Made by a program: the position numbers and the translations under genes. From positions 122,233 to 186,232 of the forward strand of contig JAJPJQ010000020.1 in assembly GCA_021324155.1 (NCBI GenBank): a stretch of DNA of 64,000 nt, given 5' to 3'. Positions 27,923 to 38,117 of the stretch are shown piece after piece (the stretch's first letter is position 1; every line of letters begins with the position of its first letter). Under the pieces are notes generated by a model, which was not told where the DNA came from, searched no databases, and saw only the letters and a list, made by a program, of their open reading frames with translations. This DNA is from Pseudomonadota bacterium. GTDB lineage: Bacteria; Desulfobacterota; Binatia; UBA9968.

Positions 27923-27999
27923 TGGTGGCGGTGGACGGACTCGAACCGTCGACTCCGCGGATATGAGCCGCGTGCTCTGACCAACTGAGCTACACCGCC
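27923..27999 (-). tRNA. tRNA-Met (anticodon CAT), elongator type
   Basis: A 77-base cloverleaf including an encoded CCA. The acceptor is GGCGGTG pairing with CACCGCC, the D-arm AGCTCAGTTGGTCAGAGC, the anticodon stem CGCGG/CCGCG with loop CTCATAT, and the T-arm GACGGTTCGAGTCCGTC. The paired acceptor end and lack of the initiator features favour elongator Met; tRNA-Ile2 (lysidine-modified CAT) cannot be fully excluded by eye. Confidence 0.93.
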
Positions 28000-28051
28000 G
28001 CTGGATTTTAGAAAGGCCGAACACCCGAGTTCAGCCGAGGGCGAACAAGTC

Positions 28052-28080
28052 TTATTAATAGCTGGAGCGGTCCAAGTCAA
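28052..28080 (-). promoter_or_regulatory. Predicted promoter for tRNA-Met
   Basis: On the minus strand, TTGACT (28080-28075), a 17-base spacer and TAATAA (28057-28052). It lies about 50 bases upstream of the tRNA 5' end and overlaps the stop of the phosphatase gene. Confidence 0.55.
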
Positions 28081-28802
28081 GGAAGCATGAGCCGAGCCTT
28101 CGCCCACCTCTCTTTGACCGAGCTGTGAACGACCTCTTTTTTCCCGCGCGCGATTTGATAAAGCGTTTTCTCCTTCAACTCGAGGCAACTCAAGCGATTA
28201 CCGTACACCAGTCCGGTATCGAGGCCGACCTTGTATGGCAATTGAAAGAGCACTTCTTCCTGCGGCGTATGGCCGAACAGCACAGTGTAAGGCAGGTCAT
28301 GACGGTTCATAATGAACTCATCGCGGATCCAAAGCAGTTCCTCTTCGTCTTGGTCCTCGAGCGACTTCGCTGGGTTCACGCCCGCGTGAACGCACAGATA
28401 ATGGTCGGTGATATAGTACGGTCTCAAGGATTTTAAAAATTTTATATGTTCTGGAGGAATAACGAGCAGGATATCCGCCGACCCGTGGTTATGCGGCGCC
28501 GCTCCATAGCTAGCGAGCGTCGCGCCGCCGCCGTTATAGAGGAACATGTCGCCGTACTTCCCAGGGAAACCCATATAGGAAAGAAACATATCCTCGTGGT
28601 TTCCCTTAAGAAATATCATTTCTTCGCCGCGCGTTCGCTTCCGGTCGATAAGATAGGAGATCACGCCCTGCGAGTCCGGGCCACGATCGACGTAATCACC
28701 CAAAAACACGAGGCGATCCGCTGGTTCGAGCGGCAAACCATCGAGGAGAAAAGACAATTCGTCGAGGCAGCCGTGAATATCGCCTATGATGTAGGTGCGC
28801 AC
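28077..28802 (-). CDS. PPP-family metallophosphatase (serine/threonine phosphatase or Ap4A hydrolase-like)
   Basis: A 241-residue calcineurin-like phosphoesterase with the PPP signatures GDIHG (near residue 7), GDYVDRGPDS (near 35) and GNHE (near 67), plus later His-containing VHAGVNP and GHTP segments that complete the di-metal site. This size fits PrpA/PrpB-like protein phosphatases or symmetrical Ap4A hydrolase; sequence alone does not settle which. Start GTG at 28802 has an AGGA element just upstream. It is transcribed divergently from the membrane protein at 28919. Confidence 0.87.
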   Translation of the reverse strand: MRTYIIGDIHGCLDELSFLLDGLPLEPADRLVFLGDYVDRGPDSQGVISYLIDRKRTRGEEMIFLKGNHEDMFLSYMGFPGKYGDMFLYNGGGATLASYGAAPHNHGSADILLVIPPEHIKFLKSLRPYYITDHYLCVHAGVNPAKSLEDQDEEELLWIRDEFIMNRHDLPYTVLFGHTPQEEVLFQLPYKVGLDTGLVYGNRLSCLELKEKTLYQIARGKKEVVHSSVKERWAKARLMLP

Positions 28803-28877
28803 TATTCCTATGGTAGAGTAGGCTTACGTCTAGTTCAAGATTCCGTTTCCCGGCAGGCCGGTGTTCCCAATTATAAA

Positions 28878-28906
28878 TTGACGTTTGGCACGTTCGGGAG
28901 TATTCT
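28878..28906 (+). promoter_or_regulatory. Predicted promoter for the 28919 membrane protein
   Basis: TTGACG (28878-28883), a 17-base spacer and TATTCT (28901-28906). The start codon is only 13 bases from the -10 hexamer, implying a very short leader. A minus-strand TATAAT lies in the same spot (28869-28876 region), so divergent promoters probably overlap here. Confidence 0.5.
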
Positions 28907-28918
28907 GACGCTATCCCG

Positions 28919-29311
28919 ATGAAGGTCCGCGACGTCTATTCGAGCTACCTCATGGTAGCTGGATTTACCCTCCTGCTTCTCGGAATCGGGAACTGGGTAG
29001 CCGGCGCAGTCGAAATATCGCGGTATCAAGGCTTATTACGCCGAACTGCCCCAACGGGTCTCGAAGAGACGTATAGGAGCTTTCAGGAACTCGACCAGCA
29101 GAAAAACGAGGAAGTGCTCCGCCGCATCAACGAGGACCGCGAGCGGTATAATGCGGCACGAATGAAGATGGATTTTTATTACGTCGTGCTGAGCGGCGGC
29201 AGGCTTTTCTTCCTTGTTGGCGCCGTCCTCACGTTTTTCGCGCTAATCCGTCTTATCCGCCACGATTCGCTGCTGAAAATCAAACGTCTCGTCACGCGGC
29301 AACTGAGCTGA
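28919..29311 (+). CDS. Membrane protein with coiled-coil loop, unknown function
   Basis: A 130-residue protein with two transmembrane helices: residues about 9-30 (YLMVAGFTLLLLGIGNWVAG) and about 91-111 (GGRLFFLVGAVLTFFALIRL). The 60-residue stretch between them is charged and helical (EETYRSFQELDQQKNEEVL), likely a coiled coil on one side of the membrane. The C-terminus is basic. No Shine-Dalgarno is visible before the ATG and the predicted -10 is very near. I recognise no family. Confidence 0.7.
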   Translation: MKVRDVYSSYLMVAGFTLLLLGIGNWVAGAVEISRYQGLLRRTAPTGLEETYRSFQELDQQKNEEVLRRINEDRERYNAARMKMDFYYVVLSGGRLFFLVGAVLTFFALIRLIRHDSLLKIKRLVTRQLS

Positions 29312-29321
29312 AGGCAGCCTG

Positions 29322-30344
29322 CTATTTGGAAGGCTTGGACTTCTGATACTTTCGATAGTCGTAACCGGTCGCCATCGCCAGCAGAATATCTTCCATCCCA
29401 CCGGTTTTTTCTCTTCTTAAGATCAACAGGCGGTCGAAAAACTCCTTAAAATCTTTGAACACGCGCTGATTCTCGTCACATTTTCTGAGATAGAAGTCCT
29501 TAATCCGCGTGATCGTGAATCTTAGCGCCGAGAAACGAAGCTCGTTGGGGAATGAGTCCCATTCCGGCAGCGAGAGCGGACGAAGACTTTCGTAACCGGT
29601 AATCAGCGGCTCGAAGCGCTCAATCTGATACCGGCCGTCGTGATAGCAGAAGGCGTTCACTGCCGTAGCTAGATCGTAGATGAGCTTCCCACGGCATGCC
29701 GCCTCGAAATCGACGATTCCGACCAACCGCGAGCCTTTGAATTTCACATTATCCGGGAACAGATCGCCGTGAATGATTCCCTTCGGAAGATTGTTGTCCA
29801 AATAATTTTCTAGATAGGCGACCTCGTCGTCGAGAACTCTGACGATGTGCTTCAAATGTAGCGGCAGTTGGCGGCGGACTTCGCGATAAATTGAAAGGAT
29901 TTTGGTAAATCCGAACCGGTTGTCGATGCCTTTCTTGTAGCCTCGGCCGATCAGGTGAAGATCGGCGAGCGCGTGCCCGACAGCTTCGAGGTGAGCCGAA
30001 CTCAGCTTTTCAACAGGAACTTCTACGCCATCGATGTATTTGCTGACGGACGCGTGCTTCCCGTGCAATTCATGATAGTAGCGGCCTTTTTTGCTTCGAA
30101 GAGGCTGGGGACAGGGACAACCGAGCTTTCGCAGATACAAGAGCAGCTCAAGCTCCTGTTTGATCTCAAGCTCGCTCTTGACTTCATCGACCTTGAGAAA
30201 AAAACGGCCCCGCTTAGTCTCCAGTAGATAATGCGTGTTGACCGAGCCGTTTCGAATGCCAGCATACGAGACGAGATCGCCAAGACCAAATTCATCGGCA
30301 ATTCTAGCGCAATCCCGTTTGTTTAAGATCGTGTAGATAGCCAT
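29322..30344 (-). CDS. APH-family phosphotransferase, homoserine kinase type II-like
   Basis: A 340-residue kinase of the aminoglycoside phosphotransferase/choline kinase fold. The N-lobe has GSVNTHYLLETKRGRFFLKV with the ATP-binding Lys; the catalytic loop is GIIHGDLFPDNVKF (HGDxxxxN) near residue 190, and the metal-binding IVDFEAACRG follows. The overall layout, with YxxR and LRFTITR near the end, matches the ThrB type II homoserine kinase group, which forms O-phosphohomoserine for threonine synthesis. Other small-molecule kinases of this fold are possible. A well-formed promoter lies 59 bases upstream. Confidence 0.82.
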   Translation of the reverse strand: MAIYTILNKRDCARIADEFGLGDLVSYAGIRNGSVNTHYLLETKRGRFFLKVDEVKSELEIKQELELLLYLRKLGCPCPQPLRSKKGRYYHELHGKHASVSKYIDGVEVPVEKLSSAHLEAVGHALADLHLIGRGYKKGIDNRFGFTKILSIYREVRRQLPLHLKHIVRVLDDEVAYLENYLDNNLPKGIIHGDLFPDNVKFKGSRLVGIVDFEAACRGKLIYDLATAVNAFCYHDGRYQIERFEPLITGYESLRPLSLPEWDSFPNELRFSALRFTITRIKDFYLRKCDENQRVFKDFKEFFDRLLILRREKTGGMEDILLAMATGYDYRKYQKSKPSK

Positions 30345-30402
30345 TTATCGCGTTGAGCCGGCACTCAGTTCTAAGACGGCTTTATATTTCAGAACTGCGT
30401 TT

Positions 30403-30431
30403 AATATATTTTAAAACCCCTGAATTGTCAA
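30403..30431 (-). promoter_or_regulatory. Predicted sigma70 promoter for the APH-family kinase
   Basis: On the minus strand a perfect TTGACA (30431-30426), a 17-base spacer and TATATT (30408-30403). One of the best sigma70 matches in the window; it gives a leader of about 50 bases. Confidence 0.65.
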
Positions 30432-30647
30432 CTTTTTAATAAATGCGTGTTCACAACTCCCGATAATTCTATGGAAGCGCTTTAATTTCAAGTGCCTATG
30501 CATTGCCTATTATTCATGCATGCGTCCGTACAAAAACTGCGACATGCGATTGAACCTAATTGCGTCCGGTAATCGGAATTTTAGCACGCATGACATCGGT
30601 TTCGCGACGCAACAACAGAGTAACGTTACTTTTTACAGATTTTTCCC

Positions 30648-30677
30648 TTGACAAGCGTGGTGCGATTTTTCTAATGT
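30648..30677 (+). promoter_or_regulatory. Predicted promoter and start of the cold-shock gene leader
   Basis: TTGACA (30648-30653), an 18-base spacer and TAATGT (30672-30677). Transcription from about 30684 would give a 5' leader of about 120 bases before the csp ATG at 30804, in keeping with the long thermosensing leaders of cspA-type mRNAs. Confidence 0.55.
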
Positions 30678-30803
30678 CCCACCCCAAGGCGATAACGGGC
30701 GAGAGCAATATAGGCCTTCAGGCGTGTGATTTTGCATGCCTGCTTTGGGGAATGTGTATTAAGGCTGCTCCAGTTGAAGTGGAGCGGCGGGGAGGAAAGA
30801 GCA

Positions 30804-31004
30804 ATGGCGAGTGGGAAGGTGAAGTGGTTCAATAACTCCAAAGGTTATGGCTTCATTGAAAAAGAAGGTGGCGGCGATGTTTTCGTGCACTATAGCGCCA
30901 TACAGGGGGACGGCTTCAAGACACTTAACGAGGGTCAAACCGTCGAATTTGAAATAGCACAGGGTGAGAAGGGGCCCCAAGCTATCAACGTAACTAAAGT
31001 TTAG
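30804..31004 (+). CDS. Cold-shock protein (CspA family)
   Basis: A 66-residue single cold-shock domain that binds single-stranded RNA and DNA as a chaperone. RNP1 is KGYGFIEKE and RNP2 is DVFVHYSAI; the N-terminal [15 protein letters not shown] is canonical. ATG at 30804 follows a strong GGAGGAAAG site (30791-30799). The upstream in-frame extension is leader sequence, not coding. Confidence 0.96.
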   Translation: MASGKVKWFNNSKGYGFIEKEGGGDVFVHYSAIQGDGFKTLNEGQTVEFEIAQGEKGPQAINVTKV

Positions 31005-31031
31005 TAAGTATCGATCCGCCGAGGCGGGAAA

Positions 31032-31406
31032 TCAACGGAGAAATCTCTCGATTTTTCGCTTGAGGACAGCGTAGTCCATTATCGGCTTTGCGATATAATC
31101 ACTGCAGCCGGCGCTGAGCGCCTTCTCCTCGTCTCGTTCCATCGCTTGCGCTGTTAGCGCGATCACGGGCAGATCCTTTCCCCAGGGCGTGTCGCGAAGC
31201 GCCTTCGTAGCCTCCCAGCCGTCCATGACCGGCATTTTCAAATCCATGATCACGAGATCGGGCCGTGACTTGGTCGCCATCTCCAGCGCCTCGCGACCGT
31301 TCGAGGCCAACATGACCTGGTAATCGCCCATACTCTGTAGCCGATACAGGAGGATCTCGCGCGTGTCTTCATTATCTTCGACGACGAGAATTTTTTTACC
31401 CTGCAT
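31032..31406 (-). CDS. Single-domain response regulator (receiver only)
   Basis: A 124-residue CheY-like receiver. The acidic pocket is in VVEDNED, the phospho-acceptor Asp in LVIMDLKMPVMDG near residue 53, the Thr in VIALTAQAM near 83, and the Lys in DYIAKPI near 105. There is no output domain, so it probably acts by protein interaction. ATG at 31406 has an AGGAG site and an upstream promoter (31428-31456). No histidine kinase is encoded nearby. Confidence 0.92.
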   Translation of the reverse strand: MQGKKILVVEDNEDTREILLYRLQSMGDYQVMLASNGREALEMATKSRPDLVIMDLKMPVMDGWEATKALRDTPWGKDLPVIALTAQAMERDEEKALSAGCSDYIAKPIMDYAVLKRKIERFLR

Positions 31407-31427
31407 CCGCGATCTCCTGTTTCCGGC

Positions 31428-31456
31428 AGAGTAAATGCGATGGCAGAGGTTGTCAA
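31428..31456 (-). promoter_or_regulatory. Predicted promoter for the receiver gene
   Basis: On the minus strand TTGACA (31456-31451), a 17-base spacer and TACTCT (31433-31428), about 22 bases before the ATG. Confidence 0.55.
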
Positions 31457-31491
31457 GACGAAACATCAATCTCGACCTATCGCTAGTGGTT

Positions 31492-31520
31492 TTGATTTTC
31501 TGATGCCGTAGGACTATATT
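31492..31520 (+). promoter_or_regulatory. Predicted promoter for the NuoB-like gene
   Basis: TTGATT (31492-31497), a 17-base spacer and TATATT (31515-31520). It points rightwards and would start transcription near 31527, about 45 bases before the preferred ATG at 31572. Confidence 0.5.
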
Positions 31521-31571
31521 TTCTGAGTGGAGAGCAAACACTTGAACGCGGTCCAATCAGGCGACGATAGG

Positions 31572-32045
31572 ATGCTTTCGGAATCGGTCGTCGTTACAAA
31601 GCTCGATAGTGCCATCAACTGGGCGCGCAAATACTCGCTTTTCCCATATCCATTCGCGACGGCGTGCGGTGCGATGGAATATATGTCTCTGTCGATGTCT
31701 CCTTACGACATCGATCGATTCGGCGCGCTGCTGCCGCGCTTCAGCCCACGGCAGGCCGATCTACTCATGGTTATCGGCACGGTCAATCAGAAGCTCGCCC
31801 CTGTTTTGAAGCGCGTTTATGAGCAAATGTCTGAGCCGAAGTGGGTCATGGCCTTTGGGGCATGTGCCGCAAGTGGTGGTTTTTACGATAACTACGCGAC
31901 GGTGCAAGGAATTGACCGCATTATTCCTGTAGATGTGTATGTGCCAGGCTGCCCCCCGCGGCCGGAAACAGTCCTTGATGCTCTGATGGAATTGCAGGGT
32001 CGGATTGCCCGTCAAGCTCATCCGCTAAAAAGCCGTCCAACATAG
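31572..32045 (+). CDS. Orphan NuoB-like protein (complex I 20 kDa subunit family) lacking one N2 ligand
   Basis: A protein of about 157 residues with the full NuoB fold: NWARKYSLFPYPFATACGAM, DIDRFGALLPRFSPRQADLL, GTVNQKLAPVL, FGACAASGG and VDVYVPGCPPRPE. In NuoB the N2 [4Fe-4S] cluster is held by a tandem Cys-Cys, then GxCA and PGCPP cysteines. Here the tandem pair is Cys-Gly (residues 32-33), while Cys98 and Cys127 remain. The ATG at 31572 fits family N-termini; a GTG at 31527 is the alternative. No other nuo gene is in the window. It lies just upstream of the siroheme sulfite reductase, so it may be a repurposed electron-transfer subunit (inference). Confidence 0.85.
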   Translation: MLSESVVVTKLDSAINWARKYSLFPYPFATACGAMEYMSLSMSPYDIDRFGALLPRFSPRQADLLMVIGTVNQKLAPVLKRVYEQMSEPKWVMAFGACAASGGFYDNYATVQGIDRIIPVDVYVPGCPPRPETVLDALMELQGRIARQAHPLKSRPT

Positions 32046-32075
32046 TTGACTTTAACGATCGGAATTAGTACTAAT
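32046..32075 (+). promoter_or_regulatory. Predicted promoter with 12-bp palindrome over the -10, sulfite reductase operon
   Basis: TTGACT (32046-32051), a 17-base spacer and TACTAA (32069-32074). A perfect palindrome, ATTAGTACTAAT (32064-32075), covers the -10 and is a good operator candidate. Related sequence (ATCGGAAATATTAG) recurs about 75 bases further down in the leader. The sulfite reductase ATG is at 32168. Confidence 0.5.
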
Positions 32076-32167
32076 AGCAACGAGAGCTGATTCCAGGGCG
32101 AAATTTTTTTGATCTAATAACCGACAACAGCAATCGGAAATATTAGAATTAATCCGAGGCGGAGAAG

Positions 32168-34455
<2,288 letters not shown>

Positions 34456-34459
<4 letters not shown>

Positions 34460-35043
34460 CGATGGAAGTCCAGCGCGTCAACGTGAAATTTTTCGCCGCC
34501 GCCGGCTGCGGAGTCGCGCTCGACTCGTTTGTGCGCGTTTTCAATTCCTGGATCCAGGGCACCGACGGCGAATACTACGATCTCGCGGATTACGGCCACG
34601 TCCCGGCGGGACCAGGCGTCGTCCTCGTGGCCGACGAAGCGAACATCAGTATCGACAATAACGGCGACCGCCTCGGACTGCTTTACAGCCGTAAACGTCC
34701 GCTTGACGGCACGAACCGCGAAAAGCTGGTCGCTTCCGTTGCCGCCGCGCTGGATTACTGCCGCCGCATCGAAGAAGAACCGGCGCTCGACGGTCGAATG
34801 CGTTTTCGTGGCGATGAGGCTCTTATCATCGTCAACGATCGTCTTTTCGCGCCCAACAATGAGGAAACCTTTTCTGCTTTAAAGCCCGAAATAGAGGCGC
34901 TCGCGAAAACTCTGTACGGCGGCACTTCTTTTACCATCGAACGCGAACAAGAGCCACGAAAGCGATTCGCAGTCCACATCAAAGCATCTGCGCCTTTTTC
35001 CATTAAAACTCTGCTGGAAAGCCTGCGGAAGAACGTCAACTAG
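34456..35043 (+). CDS. Unknown protein in the assimilatory sulfur operon
   Basis: A 195-residue soluble protein whose GTG start overlaps the reductase stop (GTGA at 34456-34459); an ATG at 34462 is the alternative. It starts VQRVNVKFFAAAGCGVALDS and has further segments VVLVADEANISIDNNGDRLG and a basic, helical C-terminus (FSIKTLLESLRKNV). No signal peptide, transmembrane helix or known catalytic motif is visible. There are only two cysteines. Its tight placement between sulfite reductase and APS reductase suggests an accessory role in sulfur assimilation, but I do not recognise the family. Confidence 0.75.
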
Positions 35044-35053
35044 GGAGGAAGAG

Positions 35054-35806
35054 ATGTCGGTATCGGAAAAGAAAGTCAACGGCAACGGGAATGGGCAGCA
35101 AGACCTCGAAAGCCTCGACGCGCAAGGCGTTTTGAAATGGGCCTTCGAGCATTATCATCCGAATCTTGCCCTCGCGTGCTCGTTCCAGGCCGAAGAGTCG
35201 GTCCTCATCGATCTTATGTACCGTCAAAGGGGATCGGATTTTCGCGTCTTCACGCTCGATACCGGACGTCTCAATCAGGAAACCTACGATTGCATGGACG
35301 CGATGCACGAGCGCTACGGTATCGACATCGAGGTCTATTTCCCAGACGCGAGCCGAGTCGAGAAAATGGTCCGCGAGAACGGGCTGAATCTCTTCTACCG
35401 TTCCGTCGAAGCGCGTAAGCTTTGCTGCGATATCCGTAAAGTGGAGCCGTTGAACCGAGCGCTGGCCAGCCTCGATGCGTGGATGACGGGTCTCCGGCGC
35501 GAGCAGGCGCCGACACGAACCGATCTCCGCAAAATCGAGGTCGATCACAGCCACGGCGATATGGCCAAGATCAATCCTCTGATCGATTGGACGTATCGGC
35601 AAATCTGGGACTACATTCGGGAAAACAATCTTCCGTACAATAAGCTCCACGATCAGGGTTACCCCAGCATCGGCTGCGCGCCGTGCACGCGCGCCATCAG
35701 GCCCGGGGAGGACATCCGTGCGGGCCGGTGGTGGTGGGAAAATCCGGAGACGAAAGAGTGCGGCCTTCACGTGCATCGCGAAGCGGCCGCCGAAAGCAAA
35801 GGCTAG
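35054..35806 (+). CDS. cysH: Adenylylsulfate (APS) reductase, assimilatory
   Basis: It reduces APS to sulfite and AMP with thioredoxin-type donors. The 250-residue protein has the PAPS-reductase fold, with the P-loop-like SFQAEESVLIDL, FTLDTGRLNQETYD and DIRKVEPLNRAL. The [4Fe-4S] ligands Cys124-Cys125 (RKLCCDIRK) and Cys208-x2-Cys211 (GCAPC) mark it as APS-, not PAPS-, dependent. The catalytic cysteine is Cys236 in KECGLH. A low-complexity N-terminus (NGNGNGQQ) precedes the fold. An AGGGAGGAAG-like site precedes ATG at 35054. Confidence 0.94.
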   Translation: MSVSEKKVNGNGNGQQDLESLDAQGVLKWAFEHYHPNLALACSFQAEESVLIDLMYRQRGSDFRVFTLDTGRLNQETYDCMDAMHERYGIDIEVYFPDASRVEKMVRENGLNLFYRSVEARKLCCDIRKVEPLNRALASLDAWMTGLRREQAPTRTDLRKIEVDHSHGDMAKINPLIDWTYRQIWDYIRENNLPYNKLHDQGYPSIGCAPCTRAIRPGEDIRAGRWWWENPETKECGLHVHREAAAESKG

Positions 35807-35819
35807 GAAGGAACGTCCG

Positions 35820-36059
35820 ATGGTTGCCCTTGAAATCTGGATAGGGACAGCGCTGGGCCTATTTGTTGTGGTCTTCGCGGGCGCGTATGTGTGGTCTCTG
35901 CGCGTTCCGCGGCGACAGGATGCCTTGTCGGCGGGGGCTGCAAAAAACGATCGCTGGGTCGTCCTGGAAATCGAGCGCAAGCAGGGCGGCGATGACGGCC
36001 TTTTGTGGGAAGTCCACGACAATTGGGAAGCGCTTCACCACAGGGAAGTCACCCCATGA
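35820..36059 (+). CDS. Small single-span membrane protein, unknown
   Basis: A 79-residue protein with one N-terminal transmembrane helix (IWIGTALGLFVVVFAGAYVW) and a cytoplasmic or periplasmic tail rich in charged residues (WVVLEIERKQGGDDGLLWEV). ATG at 35820 follows GGAAGGAA (35806-35812), a good ribosome site. It continues the reductase operon after 13 bp and precedes the sulfate transporter genes by about 190 bp that contain nothing else I can identify. Function unknown. Confidence 0.65.
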   Translation: MVALEIWIGTALGLFVVVFAGAYVWSLRVPRRQDALSAGAAKNDRWVVLEIERKQGGDDGLLWEVHDNWEALHHREVTP

Positions 36060-36248
36060 ATTTCGCTTGGGTCGCCGATTCTCGGCTTTTCTCTTTCGCG
36101 AAGCGATTCTATTCACAGCGCTGTCGCCCCTCACAGGTCCACTAATCGCTTTCCCGCTTCTTTCATCCAGAGTATAAAGCGGGGAAGATCGCGCTCCGCG
36201 CGTCCGCGCAGGATTATCTGCAATTCTTGATGATTGTGGAGAAGAGAA

Positions 36249-37265
36249 ATGCTTCGCTCAAAAACCGTTTTCTTTGTTTTATTTTTCGCTTTGGCATTGC
36301 AATTCGGGAATGATAGCGTTCGCGCGGACACGCAGCTCCTGAACGTTTCTTACGATCCGACGCGGGAGCTCTATCAGGATTTCAACGCCGCGTTCGCACG
36401 TTACTGGAAAGCGAAAACTGGCGAAGCGTTGACTGTTCGTCAGTCTCACGGCGGCTCCAGCAGTCAGGCGAGGGCCGTCCTCGAAGGATTGGCAGCCGAT
36501 GTGGTCACGCTCGCATTGGCTTACGACATCGACATTCTGGCCGAAAAGGGAAATCTGCTGCCGAAGAATTGGCAGACCCGGCTGCCGCACAACAGCTCGC
36601 CTTACACGTCGACCGTCGTTTTCCTGGTGCGGAAAGGCAACCGCAAAGGCATCAAGGACTGGGACGATCTCGTAAAACCCGGCGTGGCCGTGATAACTGC
36701 CAACCCGAAAACCTCCGGCGGGGCGCGCTGGAATTATCTCGCCGCTTGGGGTTATGCTTGGCTCAAATCGAAGCGCGACGACAACCAGGCGAAAGATTTT
36801 ATCACACGGTTTTACAAGAACGTGCCCGTGCTCGATTCCGGCGCGCGCGGCGCGACGACGACGTTCGTCGAGCGCGGCATCGGGGACGTCTTAGTGAATT
36901 GGGAAAATGAGATCCTGCTCGGCGGCAAGGATCTTGGAAAAGATCGCTTCGAGATTGTCGTGCCGCCCATGAGCATTCTCACCGAACCGACCGTCAGCAT
37001 TATCGATAAAGTCGTCGATAAACGACGTACCCGCGCGGTGGCCGAAGAGTATTTGCGATACCTTTACAGTCCCGAGGGGCAGGAGATCGCCGCCAAACAT
37101 TACTATCGACCGGTCGACGCGAAAGTCGCGGGAAAATTTTCGACTCAGTTTCCGAAGGTGAAGCTCTTTACGCTTAAGGAGATAGCCAGCGATTGGCAAA
37201 CGGCGAACAGAACCCATTTCGCCGACGGCGCGCTCTTCGATCGCATCTATCAGCCGGGCCGCTGA
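36249..37265 (+). CDS. Sulfate/thiosulfate ABC transporter substrate-binding protein
   Basis: A 338-residue periplasmic binding protein. The signal peptide is [18 protein letters not shown] with cleavage near VRA-DTQ. The mature protein begins [18 protein letters not shown] and has the sulfate-binding [15 protein letters not shown], then [17 protein letters not shown] and [20 protein letters not shown], diagnostic for Sbp/CysP. ATG at 36249 is preceded by GGAGAAGAG; the frame extends upstream to 36234 without support. It is first of a Sbp-CysT-CysW-CysA set. Sulfate versus thiosulfate preference cannot be read. Confidence 0.94.
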   Translation: MLRSKTVFFVLFFALALQFGNDSVRADTQLLNVSYDPTRELYQDFNAAFARYWKAKTGEALTVRQSHGGSSSQARAVLEGLAADVVTLALAYDIDILAEKGNLLPKNWQTRLPHNSSPYTSTVVFLVRKGNRKGIKDWDDLVKPGVAVITANPKTSGGARWNYLAAWGYAWLKSKRDDNQAKDFITRFYKNVPVLDSGARGATTTFVERGIGDVLVNWENEILLGGKDLGKDRFEIVVPPMSILTEPTVSIIDKVVDKRRTRAVAEEYLRYLYSPEGQEIAAKHYYRPVDAKVAGKFSTQFPKVKLFTLKEIASDWQTANRTHFADGALFDRIYQPGR

Positions 37266-37277
37266 GGCCATAGCCGC

Positions 37278-38114
37278 ATGCCGCTCGTCATCAAACAGCG
37301 CAGCATTCTTCCGGGCTTCGGCCCGGCGCTGGGCTTCACGCTGCTTTACTTGAGCCTCGTCGTGCTGATTCCGCTCTCTGCCGCATTCTTCAAGACCACC
37401 GCGCTGGGTTGGGAAGGCTTCTGGCGGACGGCGACAGAGCCGCGCGTCATGGCGTCCTACCGCCTGACGTTTGGAGCGGCGTTCGTAGGCGCCGCGATCA
37501 ACGCCGTCTTTGGCTTTCTCGTGGCGTGGGTGCTCGTGCGGTACACGTTTCCAGGAAAGAGCCTCGTCGACGCGCTCGTCGATCTGCCGTTCGCGCTGCC
37601 TACGGCCGTCGCGGGCATCGCGCTTACTACGGTCTACTCGAGCCGCGGATGGTTCGGCGGGCCGTTGGAGGCGCTCGGCATCAAGGCGGCATATTCTCCG
37701 CTCGGGGTTGTTATCGCGCTCACATTCATCGGCCTGCCGTTCGTCGTCCGCACGGTACAGCCGGTGCTTGAAGATCTCGAAAGCGAGGTCGAGGAAGCCG
37801 CCGCTAGCCTCGGCGCGAGCCGCCCGCAGACGTTCATACGAGTTATTTTCCCGGTAGTCCTGCCGGCGCTGCTCACGGGTTTTGCGCTGGCGTTCGCGCG
37901 CGCCATAGGCGAATATGGCTCGGTGATCTTCATCTCCGGTAATATGCCGATGCGCACCGAGATCACCTCGCTGCTGATCGTCACGAAGCTGGAACAATAC
38001 GACTACGCGGGCGCGACCGCGATCGCGGTCGTGATGCTCGTCGTTTCGTTCATCCTGCTGCTTGTCATCAACGCGCTGCAGTGGTGGAGCGGCAAACATT
38101 ACGTGGTGCGCTGA
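37278..38114 (+). CDS. cysT: Sulfate ABC transporter permease CysT
   Basis: A 278-residue permease with six hydrophobic segments; the first is [20 protein letters not shown]. The EAA-loop motif [20 protein letters not shown] near residue 175 contacts the ATPase. The LDSELPFALPT-type segment is here [20 protein letters not shown], typical of CysT. The ATG at 37278 lies 12 bp after the binding-protein gene, and cysW follows 3 bp after its stop. Confidence 0.94.
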   Translation: MPLVIKQRSILPGFGPALGFTLLYLSLVVLIPLSAAFFKTTALGWEGFWRTATEPRVMASYRLTFGAAFVGAAINAVFGFLVAWVLVRYTFPGKSLVDALVDLPFALPTAVAGIALTTVYSSRGWFGGPLEALGIKAAYSPLGVVIALTFIGLPFVVRTVQPVLEDLESEVEEAAASLGASRPQTFIRVIFPVVLPALLTGFALAFARAIGEYGSVIFISGNMPMRTEITSLLIVTKLEQYDYAGATAIAVVMLVVSFILLLVINALQWWSGKHYVVR

Positions 38115-38117
38115 GAC

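Larger units (their letters stand above)
30345..30803. other. AT-rich intergenic region, 459 bp, with divergent promoters and csp leader
   Basis: This is the only long non-coding stretch in the window. It is clearly more AT-rich than its neighbours. It holds the promoter of the kinase gene on its left side (30403-30431, minus), the promoter of the cold-shock gene on its right (30648-30677, plus) and the csp leader. Between 30440 and 30640 I see no convincing gene, hairpin terminator or repeat beyond the ATGCATGC-like palindromic patch near 30515-30525. Confidence 0.6.

Noticed and set aside
27868..28188. Minus-strand frame through the tRNA-Met gene
   Set aside because: It reads through a complete cloverleaf tRNA and its promoter.
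30440..30640. Possible small RNA or mobile-element remnant in the AT-rich gap
   Set aside because: No terminator hairpin, no terminal inverted repeats and no reading frame of interest; only divergent promoters at the edges are convincing.
31527..31571. GTG start for the NuoB-like gene, which would make it leaderless
   Set aside because: Family N-termini fit the ATG at 31572 better, and the predicted promoter then leaves an ordinary leader of about 45 bases.
36060..36248. Possible promoter or riboswitch before the sulfate-binding protein gene
   Set aside because: A TATAAA occurs at 36172-36177 but has no reasonable -35, and no conserved riboswitch core or strong hairpin could be drawn.
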